DNA from: Prionace glauca
Lineage: Eukaryota > Chordata > Chondrichthyes > Carcharhiniformes > Carcharhinidae
Reading direction: 5' to 3'
DNA: 64,000 nucleotides
NCBI GenBank assembly: GCA_037974335.1
Contig: CM075760.1
Location: 24,103,538 to 24,167,537, forward strand
Shown: piece after piece, positions 9,519-19,868 of the stretch
Layout: every line of letters begins with the position of its first letter
How positions within the stretch are numbered: the first letter of the stretch is position 1
The notes under the pieces: model-generated
The model's input: the letters and a program-made list of their open reading frames with translations, nothing else
Told to the model about the DNA's origin: nothing
Databases searched by the model: none
Made by a program: the position numbers and the translations under genes

Positions 9519-9725
9519 CTTACTGTCTGTCAGATATACAGGTTAGGTTGATTGCCCATGTTCATTTGCCACTTAGTGTCTCAGGATGTGTGGATTGGGG
9601 GGATTAGCGGGGTAATTCTGTCGTAAATCCGGGAGAGGGCCTGGGAAGAATGCTTTGTTGGAGAGTCAGCGCAGACTTGATGGGCCAAAAGGCCTCCTTC
9701 TGCACTGTAGGGATTCTGTGACTCA
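9519..9725 (+). repeat. tRNA-SINE (type 1), 3' half
   Basis: Body and tail of the common SINE (GCGCAGACTTGATGGGCCAA, CTGCACTGTAGGGATTCTGT). The tail resembles a CR1 3' end, which suggests mobilisation by CR1. Confidence 0.6.
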
Positions 9726-9867
9726 AGTTACCCAATAGACTCCTTCTGTGCTGCAATGACTTTATGACTGGATGTATATAATGTAGCTACAGTAATATAT
9801 TACAAAGTTAGAAATAATAAGAAATGGAAAGGGGGAAGAAAAGAAAGTGTTTTACTCACAGATGTTG

Positions 9868-10215
9868 GCCTCTTTTAGGTGAAATAAATCTACATTCCCT
9901 GACCGTAAATGTCGGCCTCTTTTAAGGTCAAACCAAATAAACAAACTCAAATTACATTGGGACAAAGTAAAAGGGGCCAAAAAAAGGGAACAGGCAGAAC
10001 AAAATCAAAGTGCAAAGGAGACTTAAAAGCATCAAATTATAATGTGATTATTAGGGTCAATAATGCACCCCAGCCCCTGCGGTGCCCAAAGAGCGCGAAG
10101 GCTTCAACTGCGCCTGTGGACAACGCATGCTCCCTCTCCAGGGACACCTGGCCGCGAACGTAGCCGCGGTAGAGGGGCAGACAGTCAGGATGGACGGCCC
10201 CCTCCAACGCCCACC
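9868..10215 (-). mobile_element. Unidentified ~350-bp insertion between donor site and promoter P2
   Basis: In P1 and P4 the donor block runs straight on (GATGTTGGAGACAGG); here that block is split after GATGTTGG and resumes at ATGTTGGAGACAGG near 10,218. The insert holds a GC-rich stretch whose minus strand is open as ALEGAVHPDCLPLYRGYVRG and on to a stop near 10,037, then an A/T-rich tail. GGCCTCTTTTA occurs twice (near 9,868 and 9,914). I do not recognise the family. Confidence 0.45.
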
Positions 10216-10217
10216 GT

Positions 10218-10690
10218 AAATGTTGGAGACAGGAGCAAGTTTTCGGTTTTCTGATACTCAATCTTCATTCACACAAAGCCCGCGCTCCCATTGGCTGGAG
10301 GACCAACGTTCTTCCGGTCCTCCAGCTCCTTCCATTGGTCAACATCTCAGCATGAAGGTCAGAGAGGGAGTGCACAGTCCCGCACCTGCGCAGCTTCCTC
10401 TTCTCCTTGGACATGCGCAGTCCCTGGTCGTAGAGGGGGGGGGAGGCCACCAAGCGGCTTCTCGCTCTGGCCGGAGACCGCCAGACGCTAGTCTGGAAAC
10501 CTTGGCTCGAAGAGGGGGAGGGGAACAATGGGTGGGGGCGGGGCTCCCGTGTCCGCACCGGGCCTGCGCACTGGAAACCTGTGACGTCACTGCGGAGCCG
10601 AATAATTTCTATTGGCTGATTCAGGCAGGGCTCCATTGTGACGTCACAATGCAGAAGTTGTCCAATGAGCTTCAGAGTGAAACTTCCTCC
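10218..10690. promoter_or_regulatory. Bidirectional GC-rich promoter P2
   Basis: Element order as in P1: CATTGGCTGG near 10,289, ETS-type CTTCCGGTCC near 10,312, NRF1-like ACATGCGCAG near 10,410, and the shared block GCTCTGGCCGGAG, with a GC box (GGGGGCGGGGC near 10,536). CRE TGACGTCAC at 10,582 and again at 10,640 (58 bp apart) flank TATTGGCTGA. Both CREs are perfect here. Lies between the divergent genes at 8,499 and 11,450. Confidence 0.7.
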
Positions 10691-11122
10691 TCTGGGCAAC
10701 ATCTGGGAGGAAATCAATGTTTCCCCTTTTCCATTTCTTTCCTCATTCTGGGGGAAATTGGGAACTTGCTGCAACTGGAGGATAAGGAAGTGAGTGCAGT
10801 CGGTTTCTTCCACACATTATTTGTCCACTAATGTAGACATATGTCTGTCTGGCAGCTTGCATGCAAACTTTCAGCTCTCTGAGTCCAGGACAGGAAGCAG
10901 TGAGCATGGATCTGTCAATCAACCTCAAACAGCACCTTCAGGAGAATTGGGAAGGTGAATATTAGATACAGCAGAGTGAGAATGGAGGGAGAGTGTGTGG
11001 AATGGGGATTCACAGCTTTAGGGGAATGAGAGAGGACAGAATGTTCTATAGAAACTAGAATTGTCTGTTCTGAATTTCTACCCTGTACTGACATTGATGA
11101 TATTTGTATATTCCTTTTGCAG
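10690..11122 (+). other. Plus-strand leader of the 11,450 ZNF gene
   Basis: Contains the conserved leader block (CTCATTCTGGGGGAAATTGG), a possible donor (GGAAGTGAGT near 10,788), the mini-ORF at 10,906, and the acceptor TTCCTTTTGCAG ending at 11,122. Confidence 0.5.
10906..10965 (+). other. Conserved 19-codon upstream ORF, copy 3
   Basis: Reads MDLSINLKQHLQENWEGEY then TAG; two residue changes from copy 1. Confidence 0.4.
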
Positions 11123-11449
11123 AATATCAGAAAGTGAAGATTTAAAGAAGAATATCAAACCAAACTTGACTTCAAGATCTAACACAGTCACTCAATTAAT
11201 TGGGACTTGAATATTTGAATCTAGAATGGAAATGTGTTTCTCTGCTTTGTCTGCTTCAGGAGATTTTAAATAGTGTGACTGGAAAAGCACCGAGACACAC
11301 ACATACTGAAACATGCATACACCTGAGTGACTGTGGAAAGAACTGTAGCAGTTAGACATGCTGAAAATACATTGCAGCAGAGAGATCATATCCATGTAAT
11401 GTGACTGAACTGATTGTCAAACCTGGACAGTCACAAGTACACCTACACT

Positions 11450-12376
11450 ATGGAAAAACTGTGGAAATGTGAGGACTGTGGGAAAGGATTCAGGTACCCA
11501 TCTGCACTGGAAACTCATCGACGCAGTCACACTGGAGAGAGACCATTCACCTGCTGTGTATGTGGGAAGAGATTTACTCAGTTATCCCATTTACAAACAC
11601 ATCAGGGAGTTCACACTGGAGAGAGGCCATTCACCTGCTCTGTGTGTGGGAAAGGATTCAGTCAGTTATCCAACCTGCTGAAACACAAAGTTAGTCACAC
11701 TAATGAGAGACCCTTTAAATGCTCTGACTGTGGGAGTGGTTTCAAATGCTCTGGAGATCTGGTGTCCCACCAGCACATTCACACTGAGGAGAGACCATTC
11801 AGCTGCTCTCACTGCACAAAGTCATTTAGAACATCATACAACCTGCGAGTACACCAACAAATTCATACTGGGGAGAAGCCATTCACCTGCTCTGTGTGTG
11901 AGAAAGGATTCTCCCGGTTAAACAATCTGCTGACCCACCAGCGCATTCACACCGGGGAGAGGCCATTCACCTGCTCTGACTGTGGGAAAGAATTCACTCG
12001 ATTGAACAATCTGTTGACGCACCTACGGGTTCACACCAGAGAGAAACCATACACCTGCTCTATGTGTGGGAAGGGATTCACTCAGTTGCCCAACCTATTG
12101 AGCCACAAGGTCACTCATACCCAGGAAAGACCCTTTAAATGCTCTGACTGTGGGAGTGGCTTCAAAAGCTCTCGGGAACTGATGGTCCACCAACCCATTC
12201 ACACTGACGAGAGACCGTTTCCCTGCTCTCTCTGCTCAAAGAGGTTTAGGAGATCATCCACACAGCAAAGACACCAGCGAGTTCACACCGGGGAGAGACC
12301 GTTCACCTGCTCTGTGTGTGCGAAGAGATTCAATCGGTCATCCAACCTGCAGAGACACCAGCGAGTTCACAAGTGA
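11450..12376 (+). CDS. C2H2 zinc-finger protein, 11 fingers
   Basis: ATG at 11,450 within ACTATGG, 308 residues, exactly eleven 28-residue fingers ending HQRVHK. The constant first finger ([18 protein letters not shown]) is followed by two triplets of the same kinds of finger ([21 protein letters not shown] at 3-5; SMCGKGF, SDCGSGF, SLCSKRF at 8-10), so a block of fingers was probably duplicated. Finger 10 has lost the core Leu of its helix (STQQRH), which should weaken that finger. All zinc ligands are present. Before the ATG an in-frame TGA (AACTGATTG) marks the family's old N-terminal truncation. The 3' UTR carries the shared family block and matches, inverted, 33,330-33,560 downstream of the broken gene at 34.8 kb. 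Driven by P2. Confidence 0.88.
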   Translation: MEKLWKCEDCGKGFRYPSALETHRRSHTGERPFTCCVCGKRFTQLSHLQTHQGVHTGERPFTCSVCGKGFSQLSNLLKHKVSHTNERPFKCSDCGSGFKCSGDLVSHQHIHTEERPFSCSHCTKSFRTSYNLRVHQQIHTGEKPFTCSVCEKGFSRLNNLLTHQRIHTGERPFTCSDCGKEFTRLNNLLTHLRVHTREKPYTCSMCGKGFTQLPNLLSHKVTHTQERPFKCSDCGSGFKSSRELMVHQPIHTDERPFPCSLCSKRFRRSSTQQRHQRVHTGERPFTCSVCAKRFNRSSNLQRHQRVHK

Positions 12377-12590
12377 TTCCAGGTGTTGGATTCTGCTGTT
12401 GGTGAAGTGAGAGGGTCAGAGTGTTTCTTTCTGCTGGTCTGGCCAGTCTCACAACTTTGCTTCCAGTGGGCTGATGCTCTTTTGAGTCCAGGAGAATACA
12501 TTTCTACTGAAATGACCCACAAAAGCTGATGAAGGACATTTATTTTATCCTGGATGATAAATAGTACTTTTCCAACCACTACAGGTAGAT
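12377..12590 (+). other. 3' UTR and flank shared with the 34.8-kb gene (inverted)
   Basis: Blocks TTATTTTATCCTGGATGATA (near 12,541) and GTGGGCTGATGCTCTTTTGAG recur reversed at 33,330-33,470, showing that these two genes are close duplicates including their flanks. Confidence 0.55.
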
Positions 12591-12700
12591 CTGAAATAAA
12601 CACAGAATGAACTGGAAAAAAGCAACAGTTTTGGCAGCATCTGCGGAGAGATAAACAGAATTAGTGTTTAACTCTACTTCACAACTAAAGCAAGGGAGAA
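12590..12700 (+). repeat. Short repeat of the GCAGCATCTG family
   Basis: Contains GGCAGCATCTGCGGAGAGA, a block repeated near 19,700, 21,660, 36,960, 45,105 and (reversed) 62,430. Confidence 0.45.
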
Positions 12701-13655
12701 ATGTGATGGATTTGATGCTGCTGAGAAAGGGGAGAGGGTCATATAGATGGACAAGGAATGACTACAACAATGATTTTTGACTTCCATGATGACAGTATTA
12801 GTTTTTGAAAGCAATGGTGACTGTGAATTAAGCATGCTGGGATTTTCGGTCAATTTATAATTAAAAACAGATGAAGGCTGCAGAGTTACTGTGAGTGATG
12901 ACCTGGTCTGGGAACTGTGAGCTGAAGCTTCCTGTGTTGCCCAAATATGGGAATTTGTTTACTTTGAGGTATTCATGATGGCCCTGAGTTTTATGGAGGT
13001 GATGTGAGCTACATGCCATCTGAACCAAACTGAATGGAATCATTTACAAGTAATTTCATTGGCTGCGTATGCCATTAGTTTCCAGTTACAGCATTAGCTG
13101 GGTGCCAGAGTATTGTCTGGTAAGTTGAAACATTTTGTAGATAAAAGATATGTGCAGTGCTTTGTCAGCAGTGATAACTCTAGAGATCAACCATGACAAA
13201 AAGAACACTGGCCCTAAAGAACACCATCAGATACCAAAAGGACAGATTTTACATCGAGAACAGACTTCATTCTAACTGGGTAGTGTCTATTTTCAGTTAA
13301 ATAATTAGAGTTAATGTTCAATGAGAGTGAAAGTGATGAGAGTGAAAGTGTTGCAACCGTTTTAAGTTTGAATTGGTATTGAAAGTGTTCAATAAAGGAA
13401 GATTGTTAAGAGAATTAAGAGTTCTTGTTGTCACATTAAACTGGAATGCTTGAAAGAGTTTGAATTAGTCACCGAATAATCGTCAGGTAAAACACAAGGA
13501 AAAGTCAGGGATTGGTCAGAGTATGGGTGAGATCAAATAGCAAAAATGCCAACAGGGCAAAGGGAGAGGTAGTGGTTGTACAAAAGAAACAAATGATCTG
13601 GTTAAATGTTAATGACAGAATAAAGGACAGCTCTGTTTGGAAGCCAAAAAAACAT
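12700..13655. other. Intergenic stretch, nothing recognised
   Basis: AT-rich, with short chance frames only (for example 13,512-13,757). No repeat family recognised. Confidence 0.4.
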
Positions 13656-13659
13656 GAAA

Positions 13660-13945
13660 ACAAAATGCAGACTAGCACTCAGCAAAAACAAGTCAAAATT
13701 GGAGAGAGTTCAGGATGTGAAGTTGTTGAACTCAGTGTTGAATCCAGAAGGCTATAAATTGCCTCCAGGGAAGATGAGGGGCTGTTTGTCCAGCTTGTGT
13801 TGGGCTTCTCCGGAACATTGCAGCAGGCCGAGGACAGAAATGTGAGTGTGAGAGCAAGGTGGGGAATTCTAATGGCAAGCGGACGGTCAGGATCATGCTT
13901 GTGGACTGAGCGGAGGGTGTTCCACAAAGAGGGCAGGGAACAGGA
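13660..13945 (-). mobile_element. Penelope-like element fossil, GIY-YIG endonuclease C-terminus
   Basis: The minus strand encodes LRSVHKHDPDRPLA and, in other frames, remains of the stretch after it. This is recognised from memory as the region near the end of the GIY-YIG endonuclease of Penelope-like retroelements (a long ORF: reverse transcriptase followed by GIY-YIG). Only about 95 codons are left, in more than one frame. Confidence 0.55.
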
Positions 13946-14704
13946 TACAGATAAATTAAAGAGAAACCGTTTGTGTCCAGAACATTGTGAATATCCTTTT
14001 ACTCTGGTTGTCTTTGATCCTCAAGTTATGTTCTGCTTTTTAAAAACATGTTCTGTTTCATTAATAAACTTTTATCAGTAAAGCTATTTGACTTTTCTGG
14101 TCTTTTCCTGATGAGATTGATGCAGTTTAGGGAAAGTGGGTGAAAGGGGTTTGCAGGCTCTTTAACAGAAAGTGAGTCTCTCTAATTGGCAAAGAAGCGA
14201 GAGGGGGAGATGAGATTTTATTTTTGACACAGTGATGTTCGAAAATGGGGGTCAGGGAGTCAATTAACCCTTTCTCCCCTTTTCCCAAACTCTGAAATGA
14301 TTCCCAGTGATAACCCTTGTTAGTGACAGTGGTTAGATTTTATTCAGTATCAATAAGAGTTGACACAGTCTAATGTCTGAGCAGTAGTTTCAAAGTGCAG
14401 CAGCATTACCATTACACTCTGGGTAGAAGCAGCATCTCCATGGAAATGCTCCCTGCTCTGCCCCAGATGCCACGGCACCAGGCAATGCAAAATGTAAAAC
14501 TCCGACAAATCTCTGTGCTCAGGGAATCCCTTCCTGTACTTTTTTACATCACAAAGTCTATGGAAACTGATCTAAACCTATCATTACCCAGCTAATATTT
14601 GAACAGACCAATTACAAAACCTGTCATTGAACCATCTGTACCTGCACAAGCCACATCAACTTCTTAAACAATTGTCTTCCCCACGCTCTGTCCCTGATAC
14701 AGGG
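13945..14704. other. Intergenic stretch, nothing recognised
   Basis: No conserved frame and no repeat family that I can name. Confidence 0.35.
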
Positions 14705-14814
14705 AAAAGTCTGACAACACCAGGTTTTAGTCCAACCGATTTATTTGATAATATACTCACAAGTATATTATCAAATAAATCAGTTGGACTAAAACCTGGT
14801 GTTGTCAGACTTTT
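14705..14814. repeat. Near-perfect 53-bp inverted repeat with 4-nt loop
   Basis: Arms 14,705-14,757 and 14,762-14,814 differ at one base; the loop is CACA. The arm is the Penelope-like end block (CTGACAACACCAGG), so two ends have been joined back to back. The right arm continues into the usual end (CCAACGCCGGCATACCCACA, to about 14,855). Confidence 0.85.
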
Positions 14815-14864
14815 TACTGTGTTTACGCCAGTCCAACGCCGGCATACCCACATCCTGATACAGG

Positions 14865-15880
14865 GAGTCAGCATTCCCGTGCCAAGCAGTGAAAACATGG
14901 TGGCCTTGACACCCAGGTGTCATCTAGGATTCAAGGCACTTTTGTTTTCTCTGTCCTCAGGGACCTGTTTATCTCCCAGGTTCCACACAGCAAGTTGACT
15001 GTTTTCAGCTCTGCCAGATTTCTGCTGAAGTTTTGTCCTTTTTACACTTTTCAGATCAATAAAACATTTGGTCAGTGAAGACCCAAACCACAATTTCCCA
15101 TCCTATCACCTGTCAACCATCCTTAACCAGAGTGTAATCACAACAGGAATAAAAACAGGAGAAGTGTAACAATCAAATTCAAAATCAAGGCACAGCCAGT
15201 CAGAGAACTTAATTTAATGTTCACTAATTAGCAAGAAAACCTGAAGTCCAGGGTCCCCCAGGATTCTCTCCCCAGGGGGAGGAGAACTCTCTCTCTGACC
15301 CCTCACTCAATTTCACTCTGTTATTTTCCAGTTCTGTTCTGGCCCTGCTTGGGGTAACATCTACTCAATCTTCTCCTGAAGGAGCGCTGTGAGTTCTAGG
15401 TACATAAGGACAGATGTTTCAAGCAACAGATCAAGTATGGATGTAAAAGATTCCCCAGCTCCCTCTTTTCCCCTATCCAATTTGTGGACAGCTCTTAACA
15501 GTATTATTTCTCCCAACCCCTTAATTGTCCCAATCTATAATATTATCCATTTTACTTTAATTTTCCTCATTTTGTGAGCATGTGCTGTGCGTTTAATTGA
15601 ATCCTGATTGTTTTGAACTCAGTTTCTCTCTGGAGTGTGTGTCAGTGCCTTGATGGTGTCACAATGTTGTCTCAATCCCCTGGCCACATTAACCATTTCA
15701 TCTCCTGCTGTGTCTCAAGTAGCTGTGTGTGTTTGGGACCCGCTCTTCACTCATCTCACCATGAATTTAGGGTTGCTATTTTTCACATGTAACAAATCAC
15801 ATCTGCACACTCACTCCGGTTTCCCAAAATCATGTCACACATTCTTAACTCTCAGATGCATGAATGAACTGATCAAAGTG
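14865..15880. other. Intergenic stretch, nothing recognised
   Basis: No gene or named repeat. Only short chance frames (for example 15,635-15,883). Confidence 0.35.
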
Positions 15881-15979
15881 TGACTGTCTTTCTTATGGTG
15901 CTGATATTTCATGTAGTGGCCAGGTTTTCAAGTGTTGATTTCTTGAAAGCAAAGTTGCTGGACAAGGATGTAAATATCT

Positions 15980-16110
15980 CCCAGAGAAAGTGATCAACTT
16001 ACTCATCCCATCTACACATTCCAGACTTTCACTAGAATGGAGATGGACACCAGATTGATATATTCCATTCAACCACATCCAAGGACAGTTATTTCAATTC
16101 CCTTATTGTC
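15980..16110 (-). repeat. Third partial copy of the 5.4-kb / 23.7-kb segmental duplication
   Basis: CACATTCCAGACTTTCACTA and ATATTCCATTCAACCACA match 23,572-23,635. Again it lies 3' of a minus ZNF gene. Confidence 0.5.
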
Positions 16111-16360
16111 CTGTTGTGATGTATTTCTCCCAACTAACCACAGGAGACCCAGGGACAGATTACAATAGTTTATTCATGATTCACACCTGGAGGGAACTAC
16201 CCCAGAGAAAGCTCTGGAAGAGCACCCTCCTGTGATACAGCTCAAAGTCACAGCTCTGACACAGCTCTCTAATAATCAGTGATATCACCCAAATACAACT
16301 CTCAGCACCAAGTCACAGATTCAGACAGTTTACACAGTTATCCAATGCCATGAGAAATGC
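16110..16360. other. Intergenic stretch, nothing recognised
   Basis: No open frame and no repeat family that I recognise. Confidence 0.3.
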
Positions 16361-16520
16361 AACAGTTGTGAGGAAGAATATTTTAATGCAGCGAATGGTA
16401 ATGACCTGGAACTCACTGCCTAGGAGGGTGGAGGAAGTGGAGACAATAAACAATTATAAGGGAAATTGGATGGGCATTTGGGGGTGTTTCAAACAGAAAT
16501 GCTAACTAAATATCTGTGAA
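16360..16520 (+). mobile_element. CR1-type LINE tail shared by the duplicated ZNF flanks
   Basis: GTGGAGGAAGTGGAGACAAT and GGGAAATTGGATGGGCATTT match 24,000-24,060 and, inverted, 5,085-5,140. Confidence 0.55.
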
Positions 16521-16736
16521 CTTCCTAACATCTTGTTACTCTGTGATTCTTGTGAAATTTGAAACCAGTTATTCACAAGACTTAAAGAGAATCAGCCCAC
16601 TGGAGGCTGAAACCGGCCAGTCCAACAGAAAGAAACCCTCTGACCCTCCCCATTGATCAGCTGTGAGAATGAACGAAATGCAGTTCTGGATGTAATTGAG
16701 AGCAGAAGCAATAACAACAGAATCTAACCCCTGGAA

Positions 16737-17663
16737 TCACTCATGAACCTGTTGGTGTCTCAGCAGCTGGGATGAAACTCTGAATCCTTTCCCACACTGA
16801 GAACAGGTGAATGGCTTCTCCCCAGTGTGAACTCGCTGGTGTGTCTGCAAATTGGATGACTGATTGAATTCCTTCCCACACTGAGAGCAGATGAATGGTT
16901 TCTCTCCAGTGTGAACTCGCTGGTGCCTCTGCAGGGTGGATGACAGAGTAAATCGCTTCCCACACTGAGAGCATATGAATGGTTTCCTCCCAGTGTGAAC
17001 CTGCTGGTGTATCTGCAGATTGGATGACTGACTGAATCCCTTCCCACACTGAAAGCAGGTGAAAGGTTTCTCCCCAGTGTGAACTCGCTGGTGTCTCTGC
17101 AGGGTGGATGACTGAGTGAATCCCTTCCCACACTGACAGCAGATGAAGGGCCTCTCCCCAGTGTGAACTCTCTGGTGTGACCGCAAGCTGGATAAGTCAG
17201 TGAATCCCTCACCACACTGAGAGCAGGTGAATGGCCTCTCCCCAGTGTGAACTCGCTCATGTGTTTGCAGCTGGGATAACCGAGTGAATCCCTTCCCACA
17301 TTGAGAGCAGACGAATGTTTTCTCCCCAGTGTGAACCTGCTGGTGTCTCCACAGAGCGGATGCCTGAGTGAATCCCTCCCCACACTGAGAGCAGGTGAAT
17401 GGCCTCTCCCCAGTGTGAACTCGCTGGTGTTGCTGTAGGATGGATAACCGAGTGAATCCCTCCCCACACTGAGAGCAGGAGAATGGCCTCTCCCCAGTGT
17501 GAACTCGCTGGTGTTGCTGTAGGATGGATAACCGAGTGAATCCCTCCCCACACTGAGAGCAGATGAATGGCCTCTCCCCAGTGTGACTGCGCCGATGAGC
17601 TTCCAGCTGAGATGGAGTTCGATATCTCTTCTCACACTCCACACATTTCCATGGTTTCTCCAT
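16737..17663 (-). CDS. C2H2 zinc-finger protein, 11 fingers
   Basis: ATG at 17,663, 308 residues, eleven complete fingers, ending HQQVHE with TGA at 16,737-16,739. The constant first finger reads KCVECEK ... [11 protein letters not shown]. Fingers 2 and 3 share the same recognition helix (TRLSILQQ), almost identical in DNA, so one 84-bp unit was duplicated recently. Linkers are TGE(R/K)PF (one TGEKTF) except one TGRKPF before finger 9. Finger types SQCGEGF and SQCGKGF tie it to the genes at 3.4 and 24.3 kb. The last exon begins near 17,992 (ATTTTACAG), and the leader has the old TGA before the ATG (CTACTGATTG). P3 at 18.7-19.1 kb is the likely promoter. On the far side only leader remnants of a plus partner remain. 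Confidence 0.88.
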   Translation of the reverse strand: MEKPWKCVECEKRYRTPSQLEAHRRSHTGERPFICSQCGEGFTRLSILQQHQRVHTGERPFSCSQCGEGFTRLSILQQHQRVHTGERPFTCSQCGEGFTQASALWRHQQVHTGEKTFVCSQCGKGFTRLSQLQTHERVHTGERPFTCSQCGEGFTDLSSLRSHQRVHTGERPFICCQCGKGFTQSSTLQRHQRVHTGEKPFTCFQCGKGFSQSSNLQIHQQVHTGRKPFICSQCGKRFTLSSTLQRHQRVHTGEKPFICSQCGKEFNQSSNLQTHQRVHTGEKPFTCSQCGKGFRVSSQLLRHQQVHE

Positions 17664-18149
17664 AGTGCAGATGCCCTTGCCTCTCTCTGAGGTGCACAAT
17701 CAGTAGAAGCCTTGTCCACAACATTAGTACACACTCTCCCTGCTGTGAATGGTGTGATATTTATTCAGGCTGTGTAACTGCTTAAAGCTCTTTAGTCAGT
17801 GCACTGGAACACTCTAATTTGAGTGTAGAAGCTTTTCCAGTCACACTGATGTTTGAAATCTTTTCAAATCAACAGATGGACAAACATTTCTCCTAGATTG
17901 AAAGGCCAATGATATCCAGCTCCCAAGGAATACTACTGTCAGATCTAGATGTGTTGTTTGAGATTTTGGCCTGTGATTCCTCTTTCAATATCCTGTAAAA
18001 TAAGTTTATTAAAGCCATCACTTTTGGAACAGGATAGAAATTCAGAAGACACAATTCCAGTTTCTATGGAGTATTATTTCCTCTCTCATTCCCCAAAAGC
18101 TATAAATCCCCATCCAGTACACTCTCCCTCCATTTTCATCCTGCTGTAT

Positions 18150-18209
18150 CTAATATTCACACTCCCAATTTTCCTGAAGGTGCTGATTGAGACTGATTGA
18201 CAGATCCAT
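18150..18209 (-). other. Conserved 19-codon upstream ORF, copy 4
   Basis: Reads MDLSISLNQHLQENWECEY then TAG; one residue differs from copy 1. Confidence 0.4.
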
Positions 18210-18710
18210 GTCCACTGCTTCCTGTCCAGCACACAGAAATTAAGAAATCGGAAATGCAGTTGCCGTTCAGCCCATTGAACTGCCTCAACCATTGATTGAG
18301 AATTGACCGATCTACCTCAGCACCATTTCCCACACTGTCCACCAGATGGCTCAATGCCTCAACATCTTCTATATCTCAAAACTTATCAATCTCTGGCTTC
18401 AAATTTCTTGATGACTGAGACTCCACAGTACTTTGGAGGAGCATCATTCCAAAACTGCACCACATACTTGAGTGAGGAAATCCCTCCTCATCTTAACTTC
18501 CTTTCCACTTTCCTACCTGTTCCCAATAACGCTTGACTCGTTTATCAATCAAAAATCAGTCACACTCACCCTGGGGTATATTCGATGACTCTCAGCTTCC
18601 ACTGCTCCCTGTGGAAGAGAAATCCAAATGCTAATAACTCTGATACGCAAGACATTAATGCCTGGAAATATCTAAGGTAGTTCCAGTACAATATTAATCT
18701 GTCTGAAACT

Positions 18711-19145
18711 CAATCTTCATTCAGAGAGGAGCAGCAGTTTAGCTGGGCAACAACGGAGGAAGCTCCACACAGCCATGCATACAAGTCCGGATTCTGATTG
18801 GTTGGAGGACCAGCGCCCATTCGGTCTTCCACGCCTTACCATTGGTCAATCTCCCGCATGTAGACAATGACGGGGCGGAACCCGAACCCACGTGGGGATG
18901 GGCGAGGCGTTGACCGTCAGCGGAGCGGAGCTGAGCTGGTGTCCAATCCGCAGTGTTTTGCTTCTGTAACCAGTGATATTGCTGCCAATGGGACAGTGTG
19001 TGCTGGGAACGCCCCTGTGAGTCATTGTGACGGCACAATGGAGCCCTGCCTGAATCAGCCAATAGCAATCACTCTGCTCCGCGGTGACGTCTCCGTGAAC
19101 CGGCACGCTTACCCGGGAGCCCCGCCCCCACCCATTGTTCCCCAG
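18711..19145. promoter_or_regulatory. Promoter block P3, right half inverted
   Basis: The left part follows the P1/P2 order (GATTGGTTGG near 18,797; CATTGGTCAATC near 18,840). The right part runs in reverse relative to P2: TGACGGCAC at 19,028, CAGCCAATAG near 19,057, TGACGTCTC near 19,085, then CCCCGCCCCC and CCCATTGTTCC. The block is therefore partly palindromic, with paired CRE-like sites 56-57 bp apart. Serves the minus gene at 17.66 kb; the plus side leads only to a decayed leader. Confidence 0.6.
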
Positions 19146-19149
19146 TCTG

Positions 19150-19590
19150 TACATTCCACACATTGTCAGTCCAGTCAGATAGACAGATATCTGTCTGGCA
19201 GCCTGCATGGAGACTTTCAGCTCTCTGTGTCCAGGACATGGATTTGTCAATCAGCACCTTCAGGAGAATTGGGAGAGAGAATATTAGATACAGCATGGAG
19301 AGAATGTGTGTAGGACAGAGATTCACAGCTTCTGGGGAATGAGAATTACTACATCTTATCAACCATCCCTGAGCCTTCACAATGAATCTCTCTTCTCAGG
19401 ATACTCTCATCTCTGACTTGTCCATACTGTCGCAATGTAACAAAGCAACTGTAAGCGTGCTGATACGAGACGCTCTGCTCAGCACGTTTAATGCTTCATG
19501 ATTGTATCTTTAATGACTGAATAGCTATACGAATGTGGTCAAGCCAGCTAAATCCCATAATGTTTTATATATCAGTTAGGAACAATTCAT
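19150..19590 (+). repeat. Orphan plus-strand ZNF leader, duplicated at 25,870-26,290
   Basis: Carries the leader signature (AGGAGAATTGGGAGAGAGAA) and then TCAACCATCCCTGAGC and CTTTAATGACTGAATAGCTA, all repeated in the same order at 25,920-26,240. Both copies share the same 10-bp loss in the mini-ORF (one TCAATCAGCC unit). No ZNF exon follows either copy. Confidence 0.7.
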
Positions 19591-19654
19591 TTGTTGACAC
19601 AGTACACAAGGATATATAAATACATTTAAAGGCAAAATATTGCGAATACTGCGA

Positions 19655-19770
19655 TCTGAAATAAAAACAGCAAATGCTGGAAAATCTCAGCAGGTCTAAC
19701 AGCATCTGTGGAGAACTCTGACAAAAGGGTCATCCACACTCAGAACGTTGGTCTATTCTCTTTTTCAAAT
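19655..19770 (+). repeat. Short repeat of the GCAGCATCTG family
   Basis: AAATGCTGGAAAATCTCAGC then AACAGCATCTGTGGAGAAC, ending near GAACGTTGGTCTATTCTC. The CTGACAAAAGGG...CAGAACG portion looks like a worn hammerhead-type core. Confidence 0.5.
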
Positions 19771-19868
19771 ATATATAACACAGCTGCCTCAGCCTTGGCC
19801 CACTTTAACACATACATGCAATGGTGATTAGCAGGTCAGACAACTGGTCAGAATATTGGTCAGCTGGT

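Noticed and set aside
9868-10215. A coding exon of an unknown gene on the minus strand
   Set aside because: The open stretch is bounded by a block duplicated at both edges and interrupts a ZNF first exon, so an insertion is the better reading.
14395-14595. Small plus-strand ORF and others like it in 12.7-15.9 kb
   Set aside because: No homology recognised, no paralogue in the window, no splice or promoter context; treated as chance frames.
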